The notes: generated by a model not told the origin, from the sequence alone. DNA of 49,410 nt from Bacteroidaceae bacterium (GCA_017535725.1 JAFXTO010000066.1:1-49410), one strand, 5' to 3'. Positions 32,151 through 40,322 are shown, counted from the stretch's first letter. A program made the numbers and translations.

Positions 32151-34034
32151 TTATTTCTTTTGCTGGCGCTGCTGCTCAGCCATTTTCTGTAGGGCTTCGA
32201 GTCGGGCGGCCATGCCGGATTGTTTCTTGGGATTATTCGCGTTCTTGGCCCTGTAGGCTTCGAGTTGTGCAAGCAGTTTCTCGTCGTTGGTGGTCTTGCG
32301 GAGGAACCACATGATGAGGATGCTGGTCAGACCGGAGAGGAAGTAGTAGTAGTTCAGGCCGGAGCTGTAGGTGTTGAACATGAAGAAGAACATGAGCGGC
32401 ATGAGGTACATCATCCAGCGCATCATCTTCATGGACTGTTCCTGCTCGGGCGACATGACGGCGTTCTGTTGCTGTTTCATGCTGATCCAGGTGTTGGCGA
32501 TCTGCATCACACAGAAGAGTACGCAGAAGATGCTGAGGTGGTCGCCGATGAGCCAGATGTCCTTACCCCAGTGGATGACGTCGTCGTAAGCCGAGAGGTC
32601 ATCAGCCCAGAGGAAGCTCTGTCCACGCAGCTCGATGGCGTTGGGGACGAAGTTGAAGAGGGCAATCCAGATAGGCATCTGTATGATCATGGGCAGACAG
32701 CCTCCCATGGGCGAGACGCCGTACTGGGAGTAGAGCTGCATCATCTCCTGCTGTTTCTTCATGGCGTCCTCCTGCTTGGGATATTTCTTGTTGAGCTCGT
32801 CGATTTTGGGCTTGAGGACTCTCATGCGGGCGCTGGCCATGTAGCTCTTCTTGGTGGCGGGATAGACGAGTGCCTTCACGATGATGGTCAGCAGCAGGAG
32901 CACGAGACCCATGTGGAGCCCGAAGCCTTTGAGCCAGTCGAAGAGGTAGATGATGAACCAGCGGTTAATCCATCGGACGATAGGCCATCCGAGATAGACG
33001 AGGTCTTCGAGTTCGAGGTCCTTATCTTGCACCAGACTGAGGTCGTTGTGGGCTTTCAGCGTGTGGAAGTCATTTGGTCCGAGGTACATCTGCAGCTGTG
33101 TGGGCTGTGCACCCGTGGGGTCGAAGGCGGTTTGCAGCGTAGCCTCGTAGTTCTTCAGGTAGCCCTGTCCTTTCTTGTAGAGTTGGGACTTGAGGTGGGC
33201 GTTGTGGAACTGCTGCTGGCTGATGAGTACGGCGCTGAAGAACTGGTTCTTGAAGGCCACCCAGTCGAGGGCTTCCTCCACGTCCTCTTCCTTGTCGCTG
33301 GTCTCGCTGAGGTAGTCGGTGCCGCCGTCAGCCTCGTGGTAGCGGATGCAGGCGTAGCGCTGTTCGAAGTCGAAGCCTTTCTCAAGCTGGCGTGCGCGGT
33401 CGTTCCACTGGATGTCCAGCGTCCGCATGGAAGGGGCAAAGTGGTTGGAGATACCACGTGCGGTGATAATCATGTCCAGCATGTAGGAGTCGGGATGCAG
33501 ACGGTAGTCGATGTCGAGGGAGCCGCCATCGGAGAGGGGGAGGCGGAGGGTGAGTTGGTCGTTGGGTTGCTGCGATGCAGCATCCTCGACGGGCTGGAAG
33601 AAGAGGTCGCTGGTGACGATGTTCTCATGCTTACCTGCGAGGGAGAGGACGAGGCTTGCGTCTTCCTTGGTGAGGAGACGGATAGGCTGCTTCTGTTGGT
33701 CGAGGTGGTTCTTGATAATGGCTTCCTCGATGACTCCACCATGTGTGTTGATGGTCAGTCGGACGAGGTCGTTCTCGAGGGTGATGAGCTGATCCTGACC
33801 CGAGCGAGCCTCGAAGAGGGCAGAGGTGCTGTCTTGCTGGAGTGCTTGTGCTTGCTGTGCCTGGATGGCTTTCTGTTGTGCTTCAGCTTCCTGTGCTTGC
33901 TGAAGCTGAACGGCAGCGATGGAGTCGCGCTCACGCGCTGCTCTGAGTTGTTCCTCGCTGGGGCGGCTGTACCAGCTGAATGCGATAAGTACGGCAGCCA
34001 TGAGGACGAATCCTGTTACGGTGTTTTTATCCAT
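32151..34034 (-). CDS. yidC: Membrane protein insertase YidC
   Basis: A 627-residue inner-membrane insertase. It begins MDKNTVTGFVLMAAVLIAF (first transmembrane segment), then a Gln/Ala-rich linker (about 30-70) and the large periplasmic P1 domain (about 75-370). The conserved YidC core has five membrane segments (about 375-590), including WLKGFGLHMGLVLLLLTIIVK, KYPKQEDAMKKQQEMMQLYSQYGVSPMGGCLPMIIQMPIWIALF and MMRWMMYLMPLMFFFMFN, ending in a basic, Gln-rich tail. YidC inserts and folds inner-membrane proteins, with or without SecYEG. Length and order are normal for Bacteroidota. Confidence 0.98.
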   Translation of the reverse strand: MDKNTVTGFVLMAAVLIAFSWYSRPSEEQLRAARERDSIAAVQLQQAQEAEAQQKAIQAQQAQALQQDSTSALFEARSGQDQLITLENDLVRLTINTHGGVIEEAIIKNHLDQQKQPIRLLTKEDASLVLSLAGKHENIVTSDLFFQPVEDAASQQPNDQLTLRLPLSDGGSLDIDYRLHPDSYMLDMIITARGISNHFAPSMRTLDIQWNDRARQLEKGFDFEQRYACIRYHEADGGTDYLSETSDKEEDVEEALDWVAFKNQFFSAVLISQQQFHNAHLKSQLYKKGQGYLKNYEATLQTAFDPTGAQPTQLQMYLGPNDFHTLKAHNDLSLVQDKDLELEDLVYLGWPIVRWINRWFIIYLFDWLKGFGLHMGLVLLLLTIIVKALVYPATKKSYMASARMRVLKPKIDELNKKYPKQEDAMKKQQEMMQLYSQYGVSPMGGCLPMIIQMPIWIALFNFVPNAIELRGQSFLWADDLSAYDDVIHWGKDIWLIGDHLSIFCVLFCVMQIANTWISMKQQQNAVMSPEQEQSMKMMRWMMYLMPLMFFFMFNTYSSGLNYYYFLSGLTSILIMWFLRKTTNDEKLLAQLEAYRAKNANNPKKQSGMAARLEALQKMAEQQRQQKK

Positions 34035-34043
34035 ATATTTATT

Positions 34044-34105
34044 TAACGATTTTACGATTTAATGATTTTACGATTTTCGATTATTCGATTAAACGATTAT
34101 TCGAT
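34044..34105. repeat. Low-complexity ACGATTT/CGATTA array between engB and yidC
   Basis: Degenerate units (acgattttacgatttaatga and cgattattcgattaaacg) fill the engB-yidC gap. No terminator or promoter is apparent. Confidence 0.7.
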
Positions 34106-34121
34106 TTAGCGAAATTATGAT

Positions 34122-34727
34122 TTATGCCTGAGCAATCTCTTTATTGATTTCCTCGATGTAGTTGAGGAGTTCCTCGCGACCAAGACGTGTTTCAGCAGAG
34201 GTGATGAAATGGGGTGGGAGAGGTTCCCATTGTTCGCTGAGGCGCTGGAGGTATGAGTTGATGTTTGTTGTGAGCTGTAAGCGGCTGAGTTTGTCTGCCT
34301 TGGTGAAGACGATGCTGAAAGGTACGTTGCTCTCTCCTAACCACTGCATGAACTCGAGGTCTATCTGCTGGGGCTCGTGGCGGCAGTCGATAAGAACGAA
34401 GAGGTTCGATAGTTGCTGGCGAGTGAGGATGTAGCTCGAAATCATCTGTTCGAGCTTGGTGCGCTGGCTCTTGCTGCGCTGGGCAAAGCCATAGCCGGGC
34501 AGGTCTACTAGATACCAGTTCTCGTTGATGAGGAAATGGTTGATGAGCAATGTTTTGCCTGGAGTGGCGGAAGTCTTGGCCAGTTTCTTTTGGGCGGTCA
34601 GCATGTTGATGAGGCTGGACTTGCCTACATTGCTACGCCCGATGAAAGCATATTCTGGCAGCTGGTGCGCCGGACACTGGTAGGCGAAGGCGCTGCTGAC
34701 GACGAAGGAGGCTGATTTGATTTCCAT
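34122..34727 (-). CDS. engB: Ribosome biogenesis GTPase YihA/YsxC (EngB)
   Basis: A 201-residue GTPase needed for large-subunit assembly. G1 is [12 protein letters not shown] (about 31-42), G3 is DLPGYGFA (about 75-82), G4 is TKADK (about 142-146) and G5 lies in ITSAET (about 176-181). Length and motif spacing match the EngB family. It is 70 bp downstream of the DUF3078 gene. Confidence 0.97.
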   Translation of the reverse strand: MEIKSASFVVSSAFAYQCPAHQLPEYAFIGRSNVGKSSLINMLTAQKKLAKTSATPGKTLLINHFLINENWYLVDLPGYGFAQRSKSQRTKLEQMISSYILTRQQLSNLFVLIDCRHEPQQIDLEFMQWLGESNVPFSIVFTKADKLSRLQLTTNINSYLQRLSEQWEPLPPHFITSAETRLGREELLNYIEEINKEIAQA

Positions 34728-34797
34728 TTTATGGGATGAGTATTATTCGATGGACAAGGCCGTCGGAATGCATAGGGAAAGGAATTATCTGGAGGCG

Positions 34798-36186
34798 TTA
34801 GAAGTCGTAGTTCAGTCCGAACGAGAGGAATTCCTTGAACATCCAGTGGGTCTCGCGTGCGCTCTCGTCGGCAAGTGAGCCGTCTTCGTTGCGCTTGAGG
34901 TTATAGTATTTTGTATCCTCGTATCGAGGGTTCATGAACAGCTTGGCCGAAAGGTACTTGTTGATGGAAAAGTTGAACGTGTTTTCGTTCTCTATACGGG
35001 TCATCTGGAAATTGGAGAACCAGTAAAGCCGCGATTGCCACGAGATGTTCTTAGCCATCTTCCAGGTGAACTTCATTTCGATGTTGGGACCCCACTCGTG
35101 TTTGCTATGATGTCCTTCGTTGATGCCATAGCGCTGAATAAGTCCCTTTCGTTCGACGTAGGTAATGACGTAGGAAAGTGGTGCCAGAAGCAGTGTTCCG
35201 TTGAAGTTCTTCTTGTCGAGCTTAAAGTCCATACCGATAGAGGACCGGACATAGAGCGGCGATACAAAGTCTCCGGTTACGTTATCTGAACTTCCTTGGT
35301 AGCTCATGTATGGCTGTGTCTGGAGTTGGAGCTGTGCAGAATAGTTCCACTTGCCGATGGCTTTGATGCCGAGTTTGGACGTAATGCGAAGGAGATTGCT
35401 GGTGGGTCGGAATTTGGGGTCGCTGCTCTCGGAGGTCTGGAATCCCAGCTGTGCTTCGAGGCGGTTGTCGAGCTGTACCTTGCGTTGGTTGTTGAAATTG
35501 GCGTCCAGGGTGAGCAGGCCCAACATGGAGTAGTTGTTCTCACCGCCCTGATACCAGTTCCTGGAGAAATAGTTCTGTGTGAACTGCAGGCCGCCGTTTC
35601 CTTTGAAAGTCCAGAAATTCGGACGTTTCACATCGGGCTCTACCGCTTCGATTTGCACGTCGGGAACTTCCTCTATGACTTTCTCCGCGATTTTCTTTTC
35701 CTCTTCCATCTTCTGAGAAAGGTCAGAGCGCAACTTAGAGGTATTCATGAGGTCATCCTGTGTTGTCGCAAAGAGTCCCGGTCGCAGGACGTAGGCCTTG
35801 TTGAGCTGCTCGTTGAGCAGTTCGTTGAGGACCAACTGGCGGTCGTTGTCTTCTCCCAAAGAGGGTAGCGTATTTGCATATTGTGAAAGCGTCGTGTCGG
35901 GGAGGCTGGTGTCTGTGTCGTCGTTCGCGAGGCTCATGGATTGTTGCAGGGCACTGCGATAAAGCGTGCCGGGCGCAAAGAGTCGGAACAGGTAGGGATT
36001 CAGTCTGGAAGAACTTTGCTTGGTGCCTTGGATCGACTGATTCGCCACAAGGTCTTCCAGATATTGTGTGTAAACCGCAAGAATAGAATCGGTGTTATTC
36101 ACGGGCTCATTGCGGCGTCCTTCGGCGCGGGGAACTGCAAGGGTAGTAAGGACGAAACAAAGAATGATAATATATAGTATGCGCAT
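34798..36186 (-). CDS. DUF3078 family outer-membrane protein
   Basis: A 462-residue protein with a signal peptide; I start it at the ATG at 36186 (MRILYIIILCFVLTTLAVPRAEG) rather than the longer open frame upstream. An N-terminal helical region covers about 25-170. The DUF3078 region starts at WTFKGNGGLQFTQNYFSRNWYQGGENN and has many amphipathic strands ending in the C-terminal Phe (SFGLNYDF), as in outer-membrane beta-barrels. Function unknown; the family is restricted to Bacteroidota as far as I know. A possible -7 box TACCTTTG lies at 36210-36217, without a clear -33. Confidence 0.85.
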   Translation of the reverse strand: MRILYIIILCFVLTTLAVPRAEGRRNEPVNNTDSILAVYTQYLEDLVANQSIQGTKQSSSRLNPYLFRLFAPGTLYRSALQQSMSLANDDTDTSLPDTTLSQYANTLPSLGEDNDRQLVLNELLNEQLNKAYVLRPGLFATTQDDLMNTSKLRSDLSQKMEEEKKIAEKVIEEVPDVQIEAVEPDVKRPNFWTFKGNGGLQFTQNYFSRNWYQGGENNYSMLGLLTLDANFNNQRKVQLDNRLEAQLGFQTSESSDPKFRPTSNLLRITSKLGIKAIGKWNYSAQLQLQTQPYMSYQGSSDNVTGDFVSPLYVRSSIGMDFKLDKKNFNGTLLLAPLSYVITYVERKGLIQRYGINEGHHSKHEWGPNIEMKFTWKMAKNISWQSRLYWFSNFQMTRIENENTFNFSINKYLSAKLFMNPRYEDTKYYNLKRNEDGSLADESARETHWMFKEFLSFGLNYDF

Positions 36187-36295
36187 GTGCGGGTATTTAT
36201 AATGTGGTGCAAAGGTACAAAAAATAAATGAAACGGCCATATTTTTTAGCTCTATACTCCCGATTTTTTGCAAGAAAGCAGAAAAACGATGATTT

Positions 36296-36329
36296 TTTGC
36301 AGTGGATTGGAGTTTTTTCTGTACTTTTG
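36296..36329 (+). promoter_or_regulatory. Promoter for the BadF-type ATPase
   Basis: TTTG at 36296-36299, a 22-bp spacer, then TACTTTTG at 36322-36329 fit the Bacteroidetes consensus. The start is predicted near 36335, so the whole TAAGTAGG element (36348-36425) lies in the leader. Confidence 0.6.
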
Positions 36330-36347
36330 TCGTCGAAAAAAGACAAA

Positions 36348-36425
36348 TAAGTAGGTGTTCATAAGAAGCTAAAAGGCATGAAACGCACCTACGAATAATT
36401 ATATAAACTAATTTTGAATACCTAC
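36348..36425 (+). repeat. TAAGTAGG element, internally deleted copy C (78 bp)
   Basis: It keeps both ends (taagtaggtgttc and aactaattttgaatacctac). The interior aagctaaaaggcatgaaacg matches the reverse complement of one half of copy B (19069-19255) and lacks roughly 108 bp of it. It ends 2 bp before the ATG at 36428. TAATTTTG at 36409-36416 fits a -7 box. Confidence 0.8.
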
Positions 36426-36427
36426 AA

Positions 36428-37294
36428 ATGAAGCTGATTGTAGATAGTGGGTCTACGAAGGCTGCCTGGTATGTAGCTTCCTCATCGTTCATGGGGGGGG
36501 GATTTCAGACCCGCGGAATCAATCCCGTTCGTGACGATGAGGCCAGCATCCGTAGTGTTGTTTCCGAAGCTCGTTCTCTCATCGAGGCAGAGCTGTTGTA
36601 CGGCAGGGCATCTTCCCTCGGCGGTGACTTCCATATTGGTGAAGTCTATTTCTATGGTGCTGGCTGTTTGCCTGAATTCATCGCTCCTTTGGTGAAGGCC
36701 CTGGAAGAATTCTTTCCTGAAGCGTCGCTTTCGGTAGAGAATGATTTGCTGGGTGCAGCGCGTGCTCTTTTCGGAAATCAGGAAGGTATCGCTTGCATTC
36801 TTGGGACGGGTTCCAATTCCGGCCTGTATGATGGTCGTTCCATCGTTCGTCAGACTCCAGCGTTGGGTTGGATTCTGGGTGATGAAGGCAGCGGTGCCGT
36901 GCTTGGTCGTCTGCTGGTGGGGGATGTCCTGAAGAGGCAGCTTCCCTCCCATCTTTGTGAGGCGTTCTTCCAGCGCTTCGGTCTTACTCAGGCGTCAATT
37001 ATTGAGCGAGTCTATCGTCAGCAGCTACCGAATCGTTTCCTCGCTTCCTTGGTTCCGTTCTTATCTGAACACATAGATGATAGTTCCATTCATGATTTTG
37101 TTGTCCGGGAGTTCCGCCGTTTCCTCTGCCGGAATGTGGCTGCTTATGGGCGTCCAGATCTCCCTGTGTCTTTTGTGGGTGGAGTCGCTTCGCAATTTTC
37201 TGATTTGTTGCGTGAATCGGTGGAGGCAGAGGGGTGTCGTTTTGGAAAAGTACTTCGCAATCCTGTTCAGGCGATGGCCGACTATCATCGATAA
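36428..37294 (+). CDS. BadF/BadG-type ATPase, N-acetylglucosamine-kinase-like
   Basis: A 288-residue sugar kinase/ATPase of the ASKHA fold. It starts MKLIVDSGSTKAAW (phosphate-1 motif). The second phosphate region is ACILGTGSNSG (about 120-130), followed by GWILGDEGSGAVLGR (about 145-159). An adenosine-type motif is near VSFVGGVASQF (about 249-259). The family includes GlcNAc/glucosamine kinases, so a role in amino-sugar recycling is plausible but unproven. A run of nine G (36493-36501, in SFMGGGFQ) lies near the N-terminus. This is one of the few plus-strand genes here. Confidence 0.85.
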   Translation: MKLIVDSGSTKAAWYVASSSFMGGGFQTRGINPVRDDEASIRSVVSEARSLIEAELLYGRASSLGGDFHIGEVYFYGAGCLPEFIAPLVKALEEFFPEASLSVENDLLGAARALFGNQEGIACILGTGSNSGLYDGRSIVRQTPALGWILGDEGSGAVLGRLLVGDVLKRQLPSHLCEAFFQRFGLTQASIIERVYRQQLPNRFLASLVPFLSEHIDDSSIHDFVVREFRRFLCRNVAAYGRPDLPVSFVGGVASQFSDLLRESVEAEGCRFGKVLRNPVQAMADYHR

Positions 37295-37394
37295 TCTGAT
37301 TTAAGTCCAACCATACAGGTCGTTCAGGTCTCGGGAGCCCTGTTATGCGACATAGCATACTTTATCCTGCTCATGTCCTTACGTGAGTCCGGTG

Positions 37395-37484
37395 TAAACC
37401 ACAGCCAATGAAAGCATCAAAGCCGATGCTGGTCACGCTCTCTGGGATGGTGATGGATGTCAGGCTGCTGCAATCACGATTCCC
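37395..37484 (-). pseudogene. Remnant of a BspA-type leucine-rich-repeat gene
   Basis: On the minus strand a short open stretch reads GNRDCSSLTSITIPESVTSI followed by GFDAFIGCGL. This matches the LRR_5 / BspA repeat consensus (CSSLTSITIPESVTSIG.AF.GC). It covers about one and a quarter repeats and no flanking repeats are readable, so it is a gene fragment. Confidence 0.7.
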
Positions 37485-37493
37485 TCTCTGCCC

Positions 37494-37685
37494 CCCCCTG
37501 CTAAAAGTCTTCAGATTCAGTCTTCAGTTAATTCTGTGTATGGGCGACAACCTCATTTTCAGGATGGATAAGAAATTTAAGTATATTATTATATATATAA
37601 TAATATACTTACATATCCAACTCCCGCCTTTCACCTATTCATAATTAATTGAAGAATTGAGGAACTGAGGACTTTTTGAGGATCC
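37494..37685 (+). repeat. Roughly 192-bp direct repeat, copy 1, with a 32-bp palindrome
   Basis: Matches 37919-38115 over its length, from ccccctgctaaaagtcttca to gactttttgaggatcc, with scattered substitutions and small indels. It holds a perfect 32-bp palindrome (37579-37610, aagtatattattatat and its complement). No ORF. Confidence 0.85.
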
Positions 37686-37780
37686 TTTGAAGATTTAAGG
37701 ATTTTAAGATTTAAGGATTTAAAGATTTTAAGATTTGAGGATCGCCCTCCGTCACCGTGCCCGTGGCGTCAGCCGCGGGT

Positions 37781-37843
37781 CTCCATCCACCCCATACTAC
37801 CCTCCATCCACCCCATACTACCCTCCATCCACCCCATACTACC
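37781..37843 (+). repeat. Three perfect 21-bp tandem repeats
   Basis: The unit ctccatccaccccatactac + c occurs three times without change, then decays into C-rich sequence up to 37918. It lies between the two 192-bp repeats. There are no unique spacers, so this is not a CRISPR array. Confidence 0.9.
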
Positions 37844-37918
37844 CGCCCTATATCCCCACCATCCCCACCATCCCCTCCAATCCCCCCCTCCGATTCCTCC
37901 TCCATCACCCCTCCGCCG

Positions 37919-38115
37919 CCCCCTGCTAAAAGTCTTCAGATTCAGTCTTCAGTTAATTCTGTGTATGGGCGACAACCTCATTTTTAGGATGGGTAAGAAA
38001 TTAAAGTATATTATTATATATATTATATAATAATATACTTACCTATCAACCCGTCGCCTTTCACCCATTCATCTTTAATTGAAGAATTGAGGAACTGAAG
38101 ACTTTTTGAGGATCC
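37919..38115 (+). repeat. Roughly 197-bp direct repeat, copy 2, with a longer hairpin
   Basis: Second copy of 37494-37685. Its hairpin (38004-38040) has a 17-bp stem and 3-nt loop, so both sides changed together and pairing is kept. A third, inverted fragment of the distal end is at 38177-38212. Confidence 0.85.
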
Positions 38116-38176
38116 ACAATCACTATTAAAAACCTTAAATCCTAAAATTCCTTAAATCTTTAAATCCTCCAGGTCT

Positions 38177-38212
38177 TCAAAAAGTCTTCAGTTCCTCAAT
38201 TCTTCAATTAAA
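38177..38212 (-). repeat. Inverted fragment of the 192-bp repeat
   Basis: tcaaaaagtcttcagttcct followed by caattcttcaattaa is the reverse complement of the distal end of the repeats at 37494 and 37919. The sequence before it (38120-38176) mirrors the aaggatttaaagattttaag stretch at 37690-37740. Confidence 0.75.
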
Positions 38213-38288
38213 TATGCATACCCCTACCCGCCGAAGCCCCGTCCCTCCCTGTTTTTGCAGAAAATAGCCCTTAAGTCCCCCCTTCGGA

Positions 38289-38320
38289 TTTGGTGGGGTT
38301 GTGGAAAAGCAGTACCTTTG
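38289..38320 (+). promoter_or_regulatory. Orphan promoter with no credible downstream gene
   Basis: TTTG at 38289-38292, a 20-bp spacer, then TACCTTTG at 38313-38320 followed by CAGC. This is a near-ideal Bacteroidetes promoter. The predicted transcript would run through a tandem repeat and a long hairpin to the terminator at 39003-39043. Confidence 0.6.
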
Positions 38321-38394
38321 CAGCGTCGAAAGGATAAACCCGACGACAGAGCGCTCTAAACAACATCGGCCAACGAACTATAGTTCATCGGGCG

Positions 38395-38556
38395 AGGAAC
38401 TATACTTCCTCCGCCAACCGACTCTACTTTCCCCGCGCAGCCGGCTCTACTTCCTCCGCCAACCGACTCTACTTTCCCCGCGCAACCGACTCTACTTCCT
38501 CCGCCAGCCAGCTACTTCCTCCGCCAATCGACTCTACTTCCCCACCAACCGACTCC
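38395..38556 (+). repeat. Imperfect 22-23 bp tandem repeats (ctctacttcctccgccaacc)
   Basis: Units alternate between ctctacttcctccgccaacc-ga and ctctactttccccgcgcagc-cgg, giving a higher-order unit of about 45 bp, with decay at the 3' end. The start (cgggcgaggaactatac) resembles cgggcgacaaactatagagg at 49249-49268. The ORF it opens has only repeat-derived sequence. Confidence 0.8.
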
Positions 38557-38603
38557 CAGGCAATCTCCCGGGACGTGAAAATCAACTCTATCAACTAATT
38601 AGT

Positions 38604-38874
38604 TAATTCAAGTTTCGGAAGTTATGCTACAGCAGTTTATAAGCGGCCTGAAAGGCCATCAAGCACATAGCCCAGGGCATCGCCCTGGGGATAAATGCAG
38701 CGGTATATGCGCCCTGAAAGGGCAAAAGCTTCCTGGCGTCAGCGCTTTTGCCCTTACAAGGCGAAGCTTCCATGACGTTCCACAATACCCAGGGCGATGC
38801 CCTGGGCTATGTGCTTGATGGCCTTTCGGGCTATTCTACACACGTGTTTCATGAGCTTCCGAAGCTTGAATTAG
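38604..38874. repeat. 271-bp nested inverted repeat element
   Basis: Outer arms of 18 bp (taattcaagtttcggaag at 38604-38621 and its complement at 38857-38874) differ at one position. Inner arms of 40 bp (38650-38689 and 38788-38827) are perfect complements and contain cccagggcatcgccctggg. A further hairpin in the loop pairs gggcaaaagc with gcttttgccc. No ORF of note. Confidence 0.88.
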
Positions 38875-39002
38875 TAAAAGATGTCTGTGAGTTTGGTGTT
38901 GTCATCAACTACAGCGAGCAGATGCTGTAAACTTGATGTCGCAGCGTACTGTACTGCTGTGGACAAATTCCATGAACTTGAAGCGATGAACAGGGGTCAA
39001 AT

Positions 39003-39043
39003 AAAAAGGGAGTCTCGCCCTCCCGGGTTTGAGCTCCCTTTTT
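39003..39043. terminator. Bidirectional rho-independent terminator
   Basis: aaaaagggag / ctcccttttt with GC-rich pairing inside (ccctcccggg). T-tracts occur on both strands. It could end the HTH regulator transcript (minus) and the orphan unit starting near 38326 (plus). Confidence 0.75.
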
Positions 39044-39170
39044 GGCCGCTAAAGAAAATAAGGAGTAGAAACGGAAATGATGCGGCCAGCATTCTTGGGT
39101 AAAAGTGATATATGATATATTTTTGAGTCAGCCCTCGTTGGGGCAGCTTGTCGTCTGTTTGAACCAGTCT

Positions 39171-39653
39171 TTAATTGTTCGGCTTGGGCAGGAATGTCTC
39201 AATCGTGTTGTCGTCATAGATGACTTGAATCTCGCGAACCCGTCGTGCTGGTTTGTCTATAATTTTTACCAAGCCTCTGACGGCAGACTGGTTTGTTGTC
39301 GCTCCTTCTAAATGAGGAGCTGCTTCTGGGTTGTCTTGGTGGGCATCGAAAGGTAGGAGGGGTGTGTTCCCTTGGCGAACTCTTTCGCCGTTGATGCCGC
39401 TGTTCGAGGCGCCTGCCTGAGTGTTGTCCCCAGTCTCCGCTGTTTGTGCGATCATCTCGCCTTGTCCGAACATGAGCCATGAGAGGCTGATTTCGGGGAA
39501 GCGTTTGTATATTGCTTCCACGTGGCGGTTGGTTGCCTGAGAGTGCCCGTTCAAAATGCTCGATAGGGAGGACTGTTTGATTCCTGTTGCTTCGGAGAAT
39601 TCTTTCTGACTCATGTTTTCTCTCTCCATTATTTTGCGAATTCTTTCTTTCAT
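39171..39653 (-). CDS. HTH (XRE-type) transcriptional regulator
   Basis: A 160-residue DNA-binding protein. The N-terminal helix-turn-helix (about 5-60) reads MSQKEFSEATGIKQSSLSSILNGHSQATNRHVEAI, followed by ISLSWLMFGQGEM, as in Bacteroidota XRE-type regulators. The middle (about 70-120) is low complexity and the end (DKPARRVREIQVIYDDNTIETFLP) is a short conserved tail. It stands alone between repeats. Targets are unknown; autoregulation is possible. Confidence 0.85.
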   Translation of the reverse strand: MKERIRKIMERENMSQKEFSEATGIKQSSLSSILNGHSQATNRHVEAIYKRFPEISLSWLMFGQGEMIAQTAETGDNTQAGASNSGINGERVRQGNTPLLPFDAHQDNPEAAPHLEGATTNQSAVRGLVKIIDKPARRVREIQVIYDDNTIETFLPKPNN

Positions 39654-39715
39654 CGTACCTGTTCCTTTCTCATTTATTATGGGCGTTAAATGGCATTTAC
39701 CTCGGTTTTGCGGTG

Positions 39716-39747
39716 CAAAGTAAGGAAAAAGATTTCAAACCACCAAA
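39716..39747 (-). promoter_or_regulatory. Promoter of the HTH regulator
   Basis: On the minus strand TTTG (39744-39747), a 20-bp spacer, then TTACTTTGCACC (-7 region 39716-39723), one base off the TAnnTTTG consensus. The leader is about 55 nt. Confidence 0.5.
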
Positions 39748-40286
39748 AATTTTTGATTAAAAAATTGAATTTTTCTTCTTGAATTGTTTCTTTTTCAGAA
39801 TTCAGAATTCTAAACCCGAGCGATTCGGGATTTTAATATCATGAATCTAAATCCAAAAGTTTCCATTTTCAGAAACCTGAATCATTCACTTTTATTATAA
39901 TACTTAAACAATTGGTTTTCCGATAGCTATCAAGTAGTTTAAGGGGTTTATGCAAACCCGAAATACTCATTTTCTGAAAAACGAACAAATTCAGCACAGT
40001 CAAGAAATGATATTCATAATTTAACAGCACAAAATCAGCGTATTATCACATTGTATTCATGATTAAATATCCATCCATTCATCTATTCAATATTATAAAT
40101 TCATAATTCAAAACCGTGAATTTATGAAGATGAAGGTAGAGTTTAAGGGATTAAAACTTTTTGAATTCATGAATCTGAAATCAGAATTCCGAATCGATAA
40201 TTTGAAGATAAATTCTTAATGAATGTAAAGTCTGAATGCCCTATCCATAAAAATTGTGAGAATCTCTTTCACCTGTAAAGTTGGAC
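39748..40286. other. AT-rich non-coding stretch
   Basis: Between the HTH promoter and the holA terminator there is no ORF with coding character on either strand. The sequence is markedly AT-rich, with recurrent gaattc/attcatga motifs (for example ttcagaattcagaattctaa at 39795). No tRNA, hairpin array or origin-like motif set was recognised. Confidence 0.6.
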
Positions 40287-40289
40287 AAA

Positions 40290-40322
40290 AATAAAAAACC
40301 GCGTAAATCTCACGCGGTCTTA
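40290..40322 (-). terminator. Terminator downstream of holA
   Basis: accgcg-taaatctca-cgcggt, followed on the minus strand by TTTTTTATTTTT. It lies about 80 bp beyond the holA stop. Confidence 0.8.

Noticed and set aside
32220-34046. 608-codon plus-strand open frame opposite yidC
   Set aside because: It is the antisense frame of a certain yidC gene. Its translation is Val/Glu/Leu-rich with no domain, and such long antisense frames arise from codon bias.
37781-37843. Possible CRISPR array
   Set aside because: The three 21-bp units are directly adjacent with no unique spacers, and no cas genes are present.
38301-38606. 101-codon ORF with YFLRQPTLLSP repeats
   Set aside because: Its start lies upstream of the predicted transcription start, and its sequence is only the translation of a 22-23 bp tandem repeat.
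39003-39043. tRNA or riboswitch in the 38.9-39.1 kb region
   Set aside because: There is no cloverleaf or known aptamer core; the hairpin with T-tracts on both strands is best read as a terminator.
38881-39102. 73-codon plus-strand ORF across the terminator
   Set aside because: It reads through a strong terminator hairpin, has no motif, and its composition is not protein-like.
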